Assembly: GCF_000218895.1 (NCBI RefSeq)
Contig: NC_015703.1
Span: 3,051,001 to 3,115,000, forward strand
DNA from: Runella slithyformis DSM 19594
GTDB lineage: Bacteria > Bacteroidota > Bacteroidia > Cytophagales > Spirosomataceae
Direction: 5' to 3'
DNA: 64,000 bases
A program made the position numbers and the translations under genes. Under the pieces are notes generated by a model. It did no database searches. It saw nothing but the letters and a program-made list of their open reading frames with translations, and had not been told where the DNA came from. This document shows positions 44,087-53,089 of this stretch, in pieces. Each line of letters opens with the position of its first letter. The first letter of the stretch is position 1.

Positions 44087-47000
44087 CTAAAAAGTCACCG
44101 ATAATCCCATCGTTATACTTTTTAAAATAGGATAGTTATATCCATTGCCGCTCGTACCGCTTGTAACTACGCTGTCGGATTGTCCGAGGTTTTCAACGTC
44201 CAGGTCTCGCGTAAGTTTATAGAGCGGTGACCACGTCCAAAGGTTTTCTCCCGAAACAAAAAGACGTGCCGTGCTCATACCCATTTTTTTGATGAACGAT
44301 CGCGGTATATTATACCCTGCCTGAAGATTTTTCATGCGGAGGTATGCGGCATTTTGCAGGTATTTGGTCTGGGTTTGAAACAGTTCTCCGGAGCCGTTTT
44401 GAACTACGTATCCGCGATACCGCGGCAGGTAGGCGTTCGGGTTTTCGGGCGACCAGATATTTCCCAATTGCCACTCCGGCACTTTATTGTACGGACGGTT
44501 ATACTGTCCCCAAAAAAGGGCCGCTTCCGATCCGGGCCACCAGTCCTGCTTTCCGACTCCCTGAAAGAAGGCAGAAATGAAAAAGTTGTTCCAATCGGCG
44601 CTGAGCATGACGCCGTATGTATAGCGAGGCGTTGAGTTGCCGATGATACTGCGGTCGCCCGGGCTGCCAACGGTGTTATCGCCGTTGTTGATTTCGCCGT
44701 CGCCGTTCAGATCTTTAAATTTGATGTCGCCCGGTAGCCATTGACCCGTATTGGAGGCTTTGAACAGGGTCTGTTTCGGTGAGTTTTTTACGTCGTCGGC
44801 CGAGGTAAAATAGCCTTCGGTCGTATAGCCCCATATCTCGCCTACGGTTTGTCCGGCATAGTAATCACTTAATTTTCGGTCAGGGTTATTGAATTTGTCG
44901 ATGGTCGATCGGTAATCGGACATTGTCAGACGTATTTCATAGCCCAAAGGCTTACCGCCTGCCTGCAATTTATCACGCCACGACAAAACTCCCTCCCAAC
45001 CTTTGGTGGTGAGATCGGCGTAGTTTCCTTTGGGTACTGCGGTGCCAAACACGGCCGGCAAGGTCATCCCCACGGTAAACATGTTGGTGGTTTTGCGTAC
45101 ATAGGCGTCCGCATTCAGGGTGAGTCGATTGCTGAACAGGCCCAGGTCCAGGCCTACATCCCGGGTGGTGGAGGTCTCCCAGGTGAGGCCGTCGGGGATA
45201 ACGCTCGGCTGTCCGGTCTTTTGCGGACGAACGCCGTTGAGAATGCGGTTTGACTGTGTAATGGAAAACTGTTCCTGAAAGGCGTAGGAACCAATGCTTC
45301 CGTTGCCGAGGGAACCATACGAGCCCCTGATTTTCAGGTCGCTGATGAATTTGGAGGAGACTTTCCAGAAAGGCGCCTGAGACACTCGCCATCCGGCCGA
45401 AACCGAAGGGAAAAACGCATAGCGCTCACCCGACGGGAACTTGGAAGAACCGTCATAGCGTCCGTTCAGTTCGATCAGATAAGTATCTTTGAATGAATAG
45501 TTTAGCCGATAAAAACCGCCGAGGACCGCCCATTTTTCCCACCCGCCGCTTGTGCTGATGGATTGGCCCAGGGCTAAGTTAATGTCATTGGCATCTTCGT
45601 AAATGAGCCCGTTTCGCACCGTTTCGAGGCGGCGGTAGGTAGAGAGTTCGTAGTTATAGCCCAACAACGCTTTTATGTAATGATTTGGGCCCAGTTTGGG
45701 CTCGTACTCTGCGTAGAGGTTGGTGGCAGTATAGAGCGTTTCGCGGTAAATATTCTGCAAATCATTGGTGCCGGTACCTACGTATTCAATCAGTCCGGGT
45801 TTGCGGCTGTACGGCACCGGTACCCGACGGCGGTATTCATTATTGTCGGTAGTTTGAAATGTAAAATTCCCTTTGAGCCGAAATTGGTCGTTGAAAAATT
45901 GGGCGGTAAAATCGGTAGTATTTCGAAATACCCGCTTATCCATGTCGATGCCGTTTTTGCCGTACCAAAAATCGCCCACCGTATACGCCGCTGAATACGA
46001 CAGGGTTCCGTCGGGGTTAAACATCGGTGCCATTATGTGGCCTTCGTCGGCAATATTGCGCCAGATGCTTCCGCCTTCTCCTACATTGAGCGGATTGTGG
46101 TATTTCATGGAGGAAAAATCGGCATTATTGGTCACTTTCAGCCGGGAAAACGGCTGTATGGACCCTTTGGCCCGCACACTCATGATGCGGTAGTCGTCGG
46201 AGTTGTAACGGAACAAACCGCTCTGGGTATAATAACGGCCCGTCACGTAAAAATCTGCCTTGCCGCCGCTGCCCGACAACGAAAGGTTATGCTCGGCAGC
46301 GCTGTTGCTGTTTTTATATAATTCCCTGTACCAATCGGTATTTTCGTAGTATACATACTCGCCCGTGGCGGGGTCAATCTCGGTTTTGGGGAGAGAGGGG
46401 TCATTGTTTCTTCGTTCAAATTCGGTCAGGTAGGTCGGCGAAAAACGCAGCGTTTTGTTGACATTCTGCGGGGTTTGCGAATAGTCGTTCCACGCCGTCC
46501 AGCTTTCGTTGAACATCGTGGCAAACTCGTAGCCATTCGTGACGAATTTCGGCACTGTCGTGGGGCTTTTGACAGACCTGTTAACGGAGTAAGTGATGAC
46601 CGTTTTGTCTTTTACGGGGCTTTTGGTCGTGATAAGCACTACCCCAAAGGCACCCCGTGCTCCGTAAATGGCCGCCGAAGCGGCATCTTTCAGCACCGTC
46701 ACGGTGGCTACATCATTGGGGTTTAAGCGGCCCGGGTCGCCCTCTACACCGTCAATCAGGATCAACGCGTTGCCACCCTGGCCGATGGAGGTCGTGCCGC
46801 GTATATTATACGAAGGAGACTGGATCGGTTTTCCGTCACCTATTTGTAGGTTGAGGTTGGGAATGACCCCCTGTAACCCCTGCGTAAGATTAGGCAGCGA
46901 ACGGTTTTCGAGTACTTCACTCGTTACCTGATCCACGGCGCCCGTCAGGTTTACTTTCTTTTGGGTTCCGTAGCCTACGACCACCACTTCCGACAGCGAT

Positions 47001-47626
47001 TTGGTGTCGGTTTCCAGCGTGACATCGACGACGGTGCGGTTGCCCACCGGCACTTCCTGACGAAGGTATCCCACATAACTGAAGACCAAGACCGTTGTTT
47101 CCGTCGGAACAGACAGGTGGAAGCGGCCGTTTACGTCGGTAGAAGTACCTTTAACGGTCCCTTTGATCAAAATATTGACGCCCGGCAACTCTTCTCCGCT
47201 TTCTCCTTTGACGGTTCCCGAGATACTCAGTTCCGTCGAAGGACTTTTCGTGGGTTTGGGTACTTCAGGCAGTGTAACGGTGATTCGCTGCGGTTTTTTG
47301 GTAAGTATGATCTGTTTGTTGCTTATGATATCATAGCTGATCGGGAGCGGTTGAAACAGCTTTTCAAGGACATTTTCCAACCGTTCCCGGTGTAAGGAGA
47401 GCGTAACCGGCGGAATATTCCTAAGCACCTCCGAGCGGTAGGAAAATCGGACTTTGGTCTGTTTTTCGATCTTGTTGAGAACTTGACGTAAGGGCTGATT
47501 TTCAACCTTCAGCGAGAGACGCTGATTGAGCAGGTCTTGCGCAGCGGTTGGTCGGGCATAGGTAAGACCGGCCAACAGAAGCACTGAAATGAGTTGAGCT
47601 GTAGTGATTTTCAAGGCTATGTACAA
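44087..47626 (-). CDS. STN-containing SusC/RagA TonB-dependent transducer
   Basis: Outer-membrane importer that also signals to a FecR-type anti-sigma factor. The start is TTG at 47626, or a second TTG four codons later; no ATG is in range. Residues 1-29 are a signal peptide. An STN secretin/TonB short domain spans about 35-112 (LSLKVENQPLRQVLNKIEKQ). A carboxypeptidase-like domain follows at 134-208, the TonB box SEVVVVGYGTQKK near 212, then plug and barrel, ending in MGLSVTF. At 1179 residues it is longer than the LacI-controlled SusC because of the STN domain. The fecR and sigma genes lie upstream on the same strand. Confidence 0.96.
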   Translation of the reverse strand: MYIALKITTAQLISVLLLAGLTYARPTAAQDLLNQRLSLKVENQPLRQVLNKIEKQTKVRFSYRSEVLRNIPPVTLSLHRERLENVLEKLFQPLPISYDIISNKQIILTKKPQRITVTLPEVPKPTKSPSTELSISGTVKGESGEELPGVNILIKGTVKGTSTDVNGRFHLSVPTETTVLVFSYVGYLRQEVPVGNRTVVDVTLETDTKSLSEVVVVGYGTQKKVNLTGAVDQVTSEVLENRSLPNLTQGLQGVIPNLNLQIGDGKPIQSPSYNIRGTTSIGQGGNALILIDGVEGDPGRLNPNDVATVTVLKDAASAAIYGARGAFGVVLITTKSPVKDKTVITYSVNRSVKSPTTVPKFVTNGYEFATMFNESWTAWNDYSQTPQNVNKTLRFSPTYLTEFERRNNDPSLPKTEIDPATGEYVYYENTDWYRELYKNSNSAAEHNLSLSGSGGKADFYVTGRYYTQSGLFRYNSDDYRIMSVRAKGSIQPFSRLKVTNNADFSSMKYHNPLNVGEGGSIWRNIADEGHIMAPMFNPDGTLSYSAAYTVGDFWYGKNGIDMDKRVFRNTTDFTAQFFNDQFRLKGNFTFQTTDNNEYRRRVPVPYSRKPGLIEYVGTGTNDLQNIYRETLYTATNLYAEYEPKLGPNHYIKALLGYNYELSTYRRLETVRNGLIYEDANDINLALGQSISTSGGWEKWAVLGGFYRLNYSFKDTYLIELNGRYDGSSKFPSGERYAFFPSVSAGWRVSQAPFWKVSSKFISDLKIRGSYGSLGNGSIGSYAFQEQFSITQSNRILNGVRPQKTGQPSVIPDGLTWETSTTRDVGLDLGLFSNRLTLNADAYVRKTTNMFTVGMTLPAVFGTAVPKGNYADLTTKGWEGVLSWRDKLQAGGKPLGYEIRLTMSDYRSTIDKFNNPDRKLSDYYAGQTVGEIWGYTTEGYFTSADDVKNSPKQTLFKASNTGQWLPGDIKFKDLNGDGEINNGDNTVGSPGDRSIIGNSTPRYTYGVMLSADWNNFFISAFFQGVGKQDWWPGSEAALFWGQYNRPYNKVPEWQLGNIWSPENPNAYLPRYRGYVVQNGSGELFQTQTKYLQNAAYLRMKNLQAGYNIPRSFIKKMGMSTARLFVSGENLWTWSPLYKLTRDLDVENLGQSDSVVTSGTSGNGYNYPILKSITMGLSVTF

Positions 47627-47844
47627 CCAATGATTAGTTGGGAAAAAATGTATACTTTTGCTTTGTTTTGTTCGGTGCGGAAATCACGGGCAAGACACTA
47701 CAAGCCCAACGCCAACCGTAATGCACACGGTTGAGGGCTTAACGCTTTCAGGTCGGTGAACTGGTCCTTCACCGACCTTTTTGCTTTTATACAGGAGAGT
47801 GGATATACAATTTCTATTGCATCAAACGGGTTCGGTGTTTGAAA
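47627..47844 (-). promoter_or_regulatory. Structured leader between fecR and susC
   Basis: Two stem structures precede susC. GGTCGGTGAA (47751-47760) pairs with TTCACCGACC (47768-47777). AAGCCC/GGGCTT (47702-47707, 47735-47740) enclose AACCGT/ACGGTT (47714-47719, 47727-47732). The first hairpin has its T-run only on the plus strand, so it is not an obvious terminator for fecR. The rest of the gap likely holds the sigma-dependent susC promoter. Confidence 0.5.
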
Positions 47845-48909
47845 TTACTGACATCCGTTCGATTTAATGACAACTTGGGTTTCAATGGTTTCGTACTGTG
47901 CACCGATGGTTCGGCACAACAACCGCAGGCGCTCGTAAAAGACTTCGTCGGAGAAACTGATGGTGACAAAACATTTCTTTAAAAGTACTTCGTCGTATAC
48001 CAATTCTACCCCGTATTGTTGCTTCAAATCCCGCAATACGTCGGTGACCGGTCGGTCGGTATATACAATTTCCTTTTGAGCAGAAGTAATCTTAGCGGGG
48101 TTTCCCACCAGCGATTTTACCAAAATCTCCCCGTTGCGTTCAAAGGTTACCTGCTGATTGGCAGCCAGTAAAATGGTATTCTTGAGGTCGTTGGATAAAC
48201 CTTTGCGCGACGAAACCGCCACCTTCCCTTCCCGAACCGTTACATTTACGTTGGGTTTGCCGGCAAAAGCGCGCACGGTAAAACTGGTGCCCACCACCTG
48301 CGTAACGGTTTCGGCAGCATATACCAAAAAAGGATGTTCGGGGTCACGTTTTACTTCAAAATAAGCTTCTCCCTCCAGGTATACTTCTCTTAATTTTCCG
48401 AATTTTTCGGTAAAGCTCAGCCGACTTTTGGGGGCTAAACGCACCGTGCTGCCGTCGGGAAGGCTAAGGGTTTGGATGGTATTCAGTGAATTGATCTGTT
48501 CTTTTAACGGTTCGGCGGCGGAAGCTACGATAGAATCATACGAAACAGGCTGCTGCCGTTGCCACCAAATCCATCCTGCGGCCATGGCCAAAAGAACGGC
48601 CGCCGCTGCCCACCACTGACTTAATGAACGAATGGACGTCGTTTGGGTTTCAGGCGCATTCTGCAAGGTATGTTTTTCAATGTGTTGCCACATGTCGGAG
48701 AGCTGCGTGTCGGAAGGAAAGAACTGAGGGCTTTCGGCAATGGCTCTGACCAAAGCTTGGGCCCTCAGTATGTGGGGTTGTTGGTGTGGATACGTCCGGC
48801 GATAAATTTCCCAAAAAATATCCGACTCAGGCGTTGGGCTGATTATCCAATTTCTAAAGTCCGGATGTTCGGCAAAATCACGCGCAGAAAATTCGGAAAG
48901 GGGCTTCAT
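47845..48909 (-). CDS. FecR-family anti-sigma factor
   Basis: Inner-membrane anti-sigma factor that passes the signal of substrate-bound SusC to the ECF sigma factor. Residues 1-90 are the cytoplasmic sigma-binding part with conserved Trp and Phe residues (FRNWIISPTPESDIFWEIY). One membrane helix lies at about 106-123 (WAAAAVLLAMAAGWIWW). The periplasmic FecR domain holds LPDGSTVRLAPKSRLSFTEK, GEAYFEVKRDPEHPFLVYAA and a C-terminal DUF4974 domain (RPVTDVLRDLKQQYGVELVY), which contacts the STN domain. The order sigma, fecR, susC, susD is classic. Confidence 0.95.
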   Translation of the reverse strand: MKPLSEFSARDFAEHPDFRNWIISPTPESDIFWEIYRRTYPHQQPHILRAQALVRAIAESPQFFPSDTQLSDMWQHIEKHTLQNAPETQTTSIRSLSQWWAAAAVLLAMAAGWIWWQRQQPVSYDSIVASAAEPLKEQINSLNTIQTLSLPDGSTVRLAPKSRLSFTEKFGKLREVYLEGEAYFEVKRDPEHPFLVYAAETVTQVVGTSFTVRAFAGKPNVNVTVREGKVAVSSRKGLSNDLKNTILLAANQQVTFERNGEILVKSLVGNPAKITSAQKEIVYTDRPVTDVLRDLKQQYGVELVYDEVLLKKCFVTISFSDEVFYERLRLLCRTIGAQYETIETQVVIKSNGCQ

Positions 48910-49011
48910 AATGCTATTTTGAAGGATGTGTAAACCGTGAATGTTTACCCCTCACACAGAGAAAGCGGGAAACACGGATTATAACTCACTTTTATGAAAG
49001 TTTTTTAAAAG

Positions 49012-49626
49012 TTATTGATAAGACTGAAAGAGGGAGTACAGCAACACATGAAGCAGTGAATCAGGGATATTGCGACGCAGGCGCTGAATGGCGCGCGTGA
49101 TCAGATTGCGGGCCGATTGGTCGTTGATCTGTAAGATGTCCGCGATTTGATCGTAGTCCAATCCGTCATAAAAGCGCAGTTGCAGGGCTTCGTATTCGCG
49201 AGCCGACAGCTGTTCAAGCTGTGATTTGAGCCACTTGATATTGGCTTCCAGGGATTCTGCCGTAATGGTCATGTCTTCAATGGAAGGCCACAGGAGCGTA
49301 TCGGGCACCTCGTGGTCCTGCAACGCGGAAAGGTCTGCGCGCCATTCGGTTTGGTAGGAGCGGTGTATCTTACGCCTTAACGACCGATACAGATAAAACC
49401 GAATGGAGTCGGTCGCACTCAGGCGCTCACGCGCCTCCCAAATTTCCACAAAAAGCTCCTGTACGGCATCCTGTGCGACCTGCGAATCATGGGTGAGCTT
49501 GTACGCATAATTATAAAGCACTTTGGCAAACCGTTCGTATATTTCGGTGAACGCCTTTTTGTCCCCATCCCTAAAGCAATCCCATACTAAGGCTTCATCA
49601 AAATTTGGCAACGATTTTGAAGTCAT
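49012..49626 (-). CDS. ECF-type RNA polymerase sigma factor
   Basis: Alternative sigma factor held by the adjacent FecR protein and freed when substrate is sensed. Region 2 is at about 20-90 (FTEIYERFAKVLYNYAYKLT, DAVQELFVEIWEARERL). Region 4 is at about 130-195, with LSAREYEALQLRFYDGLDYD and QIADILQINDQSARNLITRA as the helix-turn-helix. The length of 204 is normal. It should drive susC and susD of the second locus. A TACATTTG -7-like element (49648-49655, minus strand) lies 22 bp upstream. Confidence 0.95.
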   Translation of the reverse strand: MTSKSLPNFDEALVWDCFRDGDKKAFTEIYERFAKVLYNYAYKLTHDSQVAQDAVQELFVEIWEARERLSATDSIRFYLYRSLRRKIHRSYQTEWRADLSALQDHEVPDTLLWPSIEDMTITAESLEANIKWLKSQLEQLSAREYEALQLRFYDGLDYDQIADILQINDQSARNLITRAIQRLRRNIPDSLLHVLLYSLFQSYQ

Positions 49627-49647
49627 TTCATTCTCACATTTATTTCA

Positions 49648-49655
49648 CAAATGTA
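49648..49655 (-). promoter_or_regulatory. Possible -7 element of the sigma factor gene
   Basis: Minus-strand TACATTTG fits TAnnTTTG. No exact TTTG occurs at the right distance upstream, so this is only suggestive. Confidence 0.35.
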
Positions 49656-49733
49656 AGCCAATTGTGCTAACATAACATTGAAGAAATATAACGCGATGAT
49701 TAAGTTTAAAAGTGCATAAAACAGTTTATCAAT

Positions 49734-51191
49734 TTAACTCCCCTTTACCAATTCCACATAGAAATTTACTACCTTCTTAAAATCAGTGACGCTGATACGC
49801 TCGTTGGTGCCGTGCGGGCGTTTGAGGTCTTCTTCGTTCATGCGTACGGGCATAAAGCGGTAAATATTGGCGCACACATTACGGTAAAAACGTGCGTCTG
49901 TGGCACCAACGACCAGATACGGGGCTACGATCACATCAGGAAAACAGCTTTTAACAGTACGGTGTAATGCCCGAAAACCAAGCGTGGCCGTATCCGAAAC
50001 AAAAGAGGGCTCGGAGTCAAACTGCCTGAGGGTTTCGACGGTGATACGGTCATTGTCAATGGTTTTTTTGACGTAATCGGCTACTCCTTTGACCGAATCG
50101 CCCGGCAGGATGCGGAAGTTGATCTTGGCAATGACCTCTACGGGAAGTACGTTGTCCTTAACTCCTGCGTGTATTACCGTGGGTGCAATGCTCGTACGTA
50201 CCATGGCATTGCCGGCGTTTGTTTTGGAGAGAAGGTCGATGATTATAGGTTTCAGCAGCCAGCGATTGGCCATGGCCAGTTTGGTGCCAAAGGGCATTTC
50301 GGGAGCCAGATAGTCCTGTAAGTAACTCGCGGCCCCTTCCAAACGCGCAGGGAAAGGGTGTTTTTGAAGTTTATCAATGGCTTCGGCCATCATGCCGATA
50401 GCGGTCTGCGGGGGTGGCATGGAAGAGTGACCTCCGTCACCGACGGCGGTCAGTTGAAGGGTGGTATACCCTTTTTCGGCAATACCGACTAAAGCAATGG
50501 GTGTAGTGATTCCCGAAACACCGTCGATCTTGATGGTTCCGCCTTCGTCCATGACGTATTCCAACTGCACTTTTCGGCTTTCCAGCAGGGAGGCAATGCT
50601 TCGGGCGCCGTGGCGTCCCGAAACTTCTTCGTCGTGACCGAAAGCGAGATAGAAGGAGCGCTCCGGCCGGTAATTTTGTTTGAGCAGGTATTCAATGGCT
50701 TCCAATACTCCGATGACGGTTACTTTATCATCCAGCGTACCGCGACCGTAGACAAATCCCTCGGCGATATCTCCCGCAAACGGTTGGTGTTTCCACATTC
50801 GTTCGGTACCCTGCACTACGGGTACTACGTCGTAGTGTCCCATCAGGAGGGCGGGTTTTAAGGACGTATTTTTTCCTTTCCATTCAAATAATAAAGCATA
50901 GCCGTTGATTCGCTCGCGTTTTAGACGGGCGTGGATCAACGGGTAGGTCTGTTCCAGAAAACCAATGAATTTTTCAAACTGAGTACTGTCCATGAGCGAC
51001 CGGTCCTCGTACGAAACGGTCCGAAATTTGACGGCGTCGGATAAATGCGTAATGACAGAGTCGCTGAGCGCCAATGCCGGCGCGGGGAGTACGCCGTTCA
51101 GTTGTTTGGAAGAAATACGAAAGGTATTGAACAATAACACGCCAATGAGCAGCATAAGGCCAATGGCAACGGCCCGGAATACGGTTTTCAT
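49734..51191 (-). CDS. M20-family metallopeptidase (carboxypeptidase S-like)
   Basis: Zinc-dependent exopeptidase or deacylase. An N-terminal membrane anchor or signal (residues 5-24, FRAVAIGLMLLIGVLLFNTF) places it outside the cytoplasm. Metal ligands lie in LLMGHYDVVPV (His), YGRGTLDDKVTVIGV (Asp), AFGHDEEVSGRHGARSIA (Glu) and a late HGTNERIS stretch. The dimerisation domain is about residues 225-350 (VGIAEKGYTTLQLTAVGDGG). The length of 485 is typical for the carboxypeptidase S group. It follows the DHFR gene on the same strand after a 35-nt palindrome, so it is probably a separate unit. Its substrate cannot be read. Confidence 0.93.
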   Translation of the reverse strand: MKTVFRAVAIGLMLLIGVLLFNTFRISSKQLNGVLPAPALALSDSVITHLSDAVKFRTVSYEDRSLMDSTQFEKFIGFLEQTYPLIHARLKRERINGYALLFEWKGKNTSLKPALLMGHYDVVPVVQGTERMWKHQPFAGDIAEGFVYGRGTLDDKVTVIGVLEAIEYLLKQNYRPERSFYLAFGHDEEVSGRHGARSIASLLESRKVQLEYVMDEGGTIKIDGVSGITTPIALVGIAEKGYTTLQLTAVGDGGHSSMPPPQTAIGMMAEAIDKLQKHPFPARLEGAASYLQDYLAPEMPFGTKLAMANRWLLKPIIIDLLSKTNAGNAMVRTSIAPTVIHAGVKDNVLPVEVIAKINFRILPGDSVKGVADYVKKTIDNDRITVETLRQFDSEPSFVSDTATLGFRALHRTVKSCFPDVIVAPYLVVGATDARFYRNVCANIYRFMPVRMNEEDLKRPHGTNERISVTDFKKVVNFYVELVKGS

Positions 51192-51270
51192 CAGGGAAGG
51201 TTTTCGGTTATGAATGTGTCTTGCAAAATCGAAAATAACCCTGACTTTATCAAGGAGATTGTTTGGTTAT

Positions 51271-51305
51271 CCGTTGTCTGACGGTTTTAAACCGTCAGAC
51301 AACGG
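51271..51305. repeat. Perfect 17-bp inverted repeat after the DHFR gene
   Basis: CCGTTGTCTGACGGTTT and its exact complement meet at a single T, giving a 35-nt palindrome between the DHFR stop and the M20 start. It could end DHFR transcription; there is no clear T-run on the minus strand. The GTTTTAAAC centre is shared with 22530-22542. Confidence 0.8.
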
Positions 51306-51310
51306 TGCGT

Positions 51311-51805
51311 TTAATCTCGGCGTACCCACTCCACAAAGTCGAAAGCTACGGCGTGTTTTTCATCGGCGGCATGAGGCACCCGCTGTACCTCCCGCCATTT
51401 GTTTTGGTCGGGAATGCGGAAAAAGGCATCCCCTTCGAAAATTGCTTTTACTTCGGTGAGGTAGATCTTATCAACTGCCGGCAACATCATTCGGTAGATT
51501 TCCGCTCCGCCGATCACAAAGGCTTCGTCTGTTCCGGTTTGGCGAGCGGCTTCAATGGCTTCTTCTACGGAGTTGACGACCATAACGCCCTCAAACTGCC
51601 AATGCTGATTTCGTGTAATGACGATAGACGTACGGTTGGGCAGAGGCTTGCCAATGGACTCAAATGTCTTACGCCCCATGAGGATCGGATGGCCGGTAGT
51701 GAGTCGTTTGAACTGTTTCAGGTCGTCGGGCAAGTGCCAAATCAGTTGATTGTCGCGCCCGATGACGCCATTTTGGGCCGCTGCCACGATGAGGGAAAGA
51801 AGCAT
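51311..51805 (-). CDS. folA: Dihydrofolate reductase
   Basis: Reduces dihydrofolate to tetrahydrofolate with NADPH in the cytoplasm. The start at ATG 51805 gives MLLSLIVAAAQNGVIGRDNQ, the usual N-terminus; the frame is open to 51862 without a better start. Active-site blocks: LIWHLPDDLKQFKRLTTGHP with the catalytic Asp, ILMGRKTFESIGKPLPNRTS (NADPH binding), and FVIGGAEIYRMMLPAVDKIY. The length of 164 is normal. No thyA is near. A 35-nt palindrome follows the stop. Confidence 0.96.
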   Translation of the reverse strand: MLLSLIVAAAQNGVIGRDNQLIWHLPDDLKQFKRLTTGHPILMGRKTFESIGKPLPNRTSIVITRNQHWQFEGVMVVNSVEEAIEAARQTGTDEAFVIGGAEIYRMMLPAVDKIYLTEVKAIFEGDAFFRIPDQNKWREVQRVPHAADEKHAVAFDFVEWVRRD

Positions 51806-52060
51806 ATCTTCGCAATTTTTGCCAAAGGTCGTCTTTTTCAGGTAAAAGTAAAAAACCGACACCTTCCCTTGAAGTCAGTTGGCTGATGATGCTTTCGGGG
51901 TATTTGCTATACGAAGGGAGCCGCTCTGTTGTACACAAAGCGGCTCCCTTTACTGAAAATCTAATTTTAGCGAACTTCTTCATATAAAACGTCAACTGCT
52001 GTCGTTACTCCTCTCCCTTTCTGTGTGCAGTTGACGTCAATGATTTAAAGCATCGGACAA
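51806..52060. repeat. Two inverted repeats between the repeat lipoprotein and DHFR genes
   Basis: AAGGGAGCCGCT (51914-51925) pairs with AGCGGCTCCCTT (51939-51950). ACGTCAACTGC (51989-51999) pairs with GCAGTTGACGT (52027-52037), followed on the minus strand by TTTTAT, so this second one may terminate the lipoprotein gene. The role of the first is unclear. Confidence 0.65.
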
Positions 52061-52765
52061 CTATTTTATTGTCATGGTCATATTACAGGTCTGTCCGCCA
52101 AATGCCACCGGAAAGGTGGCGGTTCCGGCAGCACTTGGTGTACCCGTAATGGTATAGGTCAAATTGCCTGTACCGCTCGCCAGAGTACCTGCCTGCAAAG
52201 TGGCGGTCATACCTGTTACGCCCGTAGAGGTAATGGCCGTTCCGGCGGTATAGACAGAAGCATTTCCGCCGGTATAAGGCACTGTTGCCGTTCCGGTATA
52301 GGCGGTTCCGCCGGTAGCTTCAGCCGAATAGGTGGTACCGGTACAGGTTAAGCCCGTAATAGAAGCGGCCGCTGCATTGACAGGAAGCACCAGATTACAG
52401 GTTTGTCCGCCCAAAGTAATGGGGAATGTTGCCGAGCCGGTAGTGTCGGGGGTACCTGTGATGGTATAAGTGGCACTACCCGAGCCGTTGGTTAATGTTC
52501 CCGACGACAGGGTAGCGGTAAGGCCCGATACGCCCGTAGAAGAAATGCCTGATCCCGCAGAATAGGCAATGCCGTTTCCCCCGGTGTAGGGAATAGTGAC
52601 CGTGCCGGTGTATGCCGAACCTGTCGTAGCGGTGGTGGAGAAGGTGGCTCCCGAACAATCCAGCCCGCTTACGGTCGCAGTGGAAACCTCATCATCGTTA
52701 CAGGATTGAATGGTAAGCATCGAAATAAGGAGGGAAATTCCGAATACGATTTTTGTCTTTTTCAT
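52061..52765 (-). CDS. Lipoprotein with two duplicated beta-rich modules
   Basis: Envelope lipoprotein of unknown role, possibly an adhesin-like surface protein. The start at ATG 52765 gives MKKTKIVFGISLLISMLTIQ then SCNDDE, with the lipobox Cys at 22; the longer frame begins 11 codons upstream. After the Cys are two modules of about 100 residues, each of the form GLxCxGxTxSxxATxGxAYTG, YTGGN.., STGVxGxTATL, YTITGTP and FGGQTCN. Each module has two Cys about 90 residues apart, which could form a disulfide. Thr/Gly/Ala/Ser make up most of the protein. A likely terminator lies downstream. Confidence 0.8.
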   Translation of the reverse strand: MKKTKIVFGISLLISMLTIQSCNDDEVSTATVSGLDCSGATFSTTATTGSAYTGTVTIPYTGGNGIAYSAGSGISSTGVSGLTATLSSGTLTNGSGSATYTITGTPDTTGSATFPITLGGQTCNLVLPVNAAAASITGLTCTGTTYSAEATGGTAYTGTATVPYTGGNASVYTAGTAITSTGVTGMTATLQAGTLASGTGNLTYTITGTPSAAGTATFPVAFGGQTCNMTMTIK

Positions 52766-53089
52766 ACTTTGTGAAATTTTAGTGAACAACTGATTCACAT
52801 TCTATCCTATTCTGCTCCATTTCGGGAGAGAAAAATGGAGTAAACAGCGGAGCGATTGGTGTGAATTTGATTTACTCAAGTAGCCTTGTAAAATACTGTA
52901 CCACCTATTTGATCAGTGCGTTATTGCCGTCGGTGATGGGCTGTAAATTTCCCGTAATGCGATTTTCTACCCTTTTTTGGGGAAAATACGCTATAGTATT
53001 TGTTAGGTGTTGAAGCAAAAAAAAGTGCAGCTATTTTGGCTGCACTTTTCAATAAAGACAAAAGAACGGTAAAAAACCGGGATTGATTT
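52766..53089. other. Intergenic region with a terminator
   Basis: Holds the cytochrome-gene terminator (53021-53049) and a second hairpin, CTCCATTT (52815-52822) with AAATGGAG (52833-52840). No supported ORF; promoter of the repeat lipoprotein not recognised. Confidence 0.5.
53021..53049 (-). terminator. Terminator of the propeller-cytochrome gene
   Basis: Stem AAAAGTGCAGC (53021-53031) with GCTGCACTTTT (53039-53049); eight T follow on the minus strand. Confidence 0.9.
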
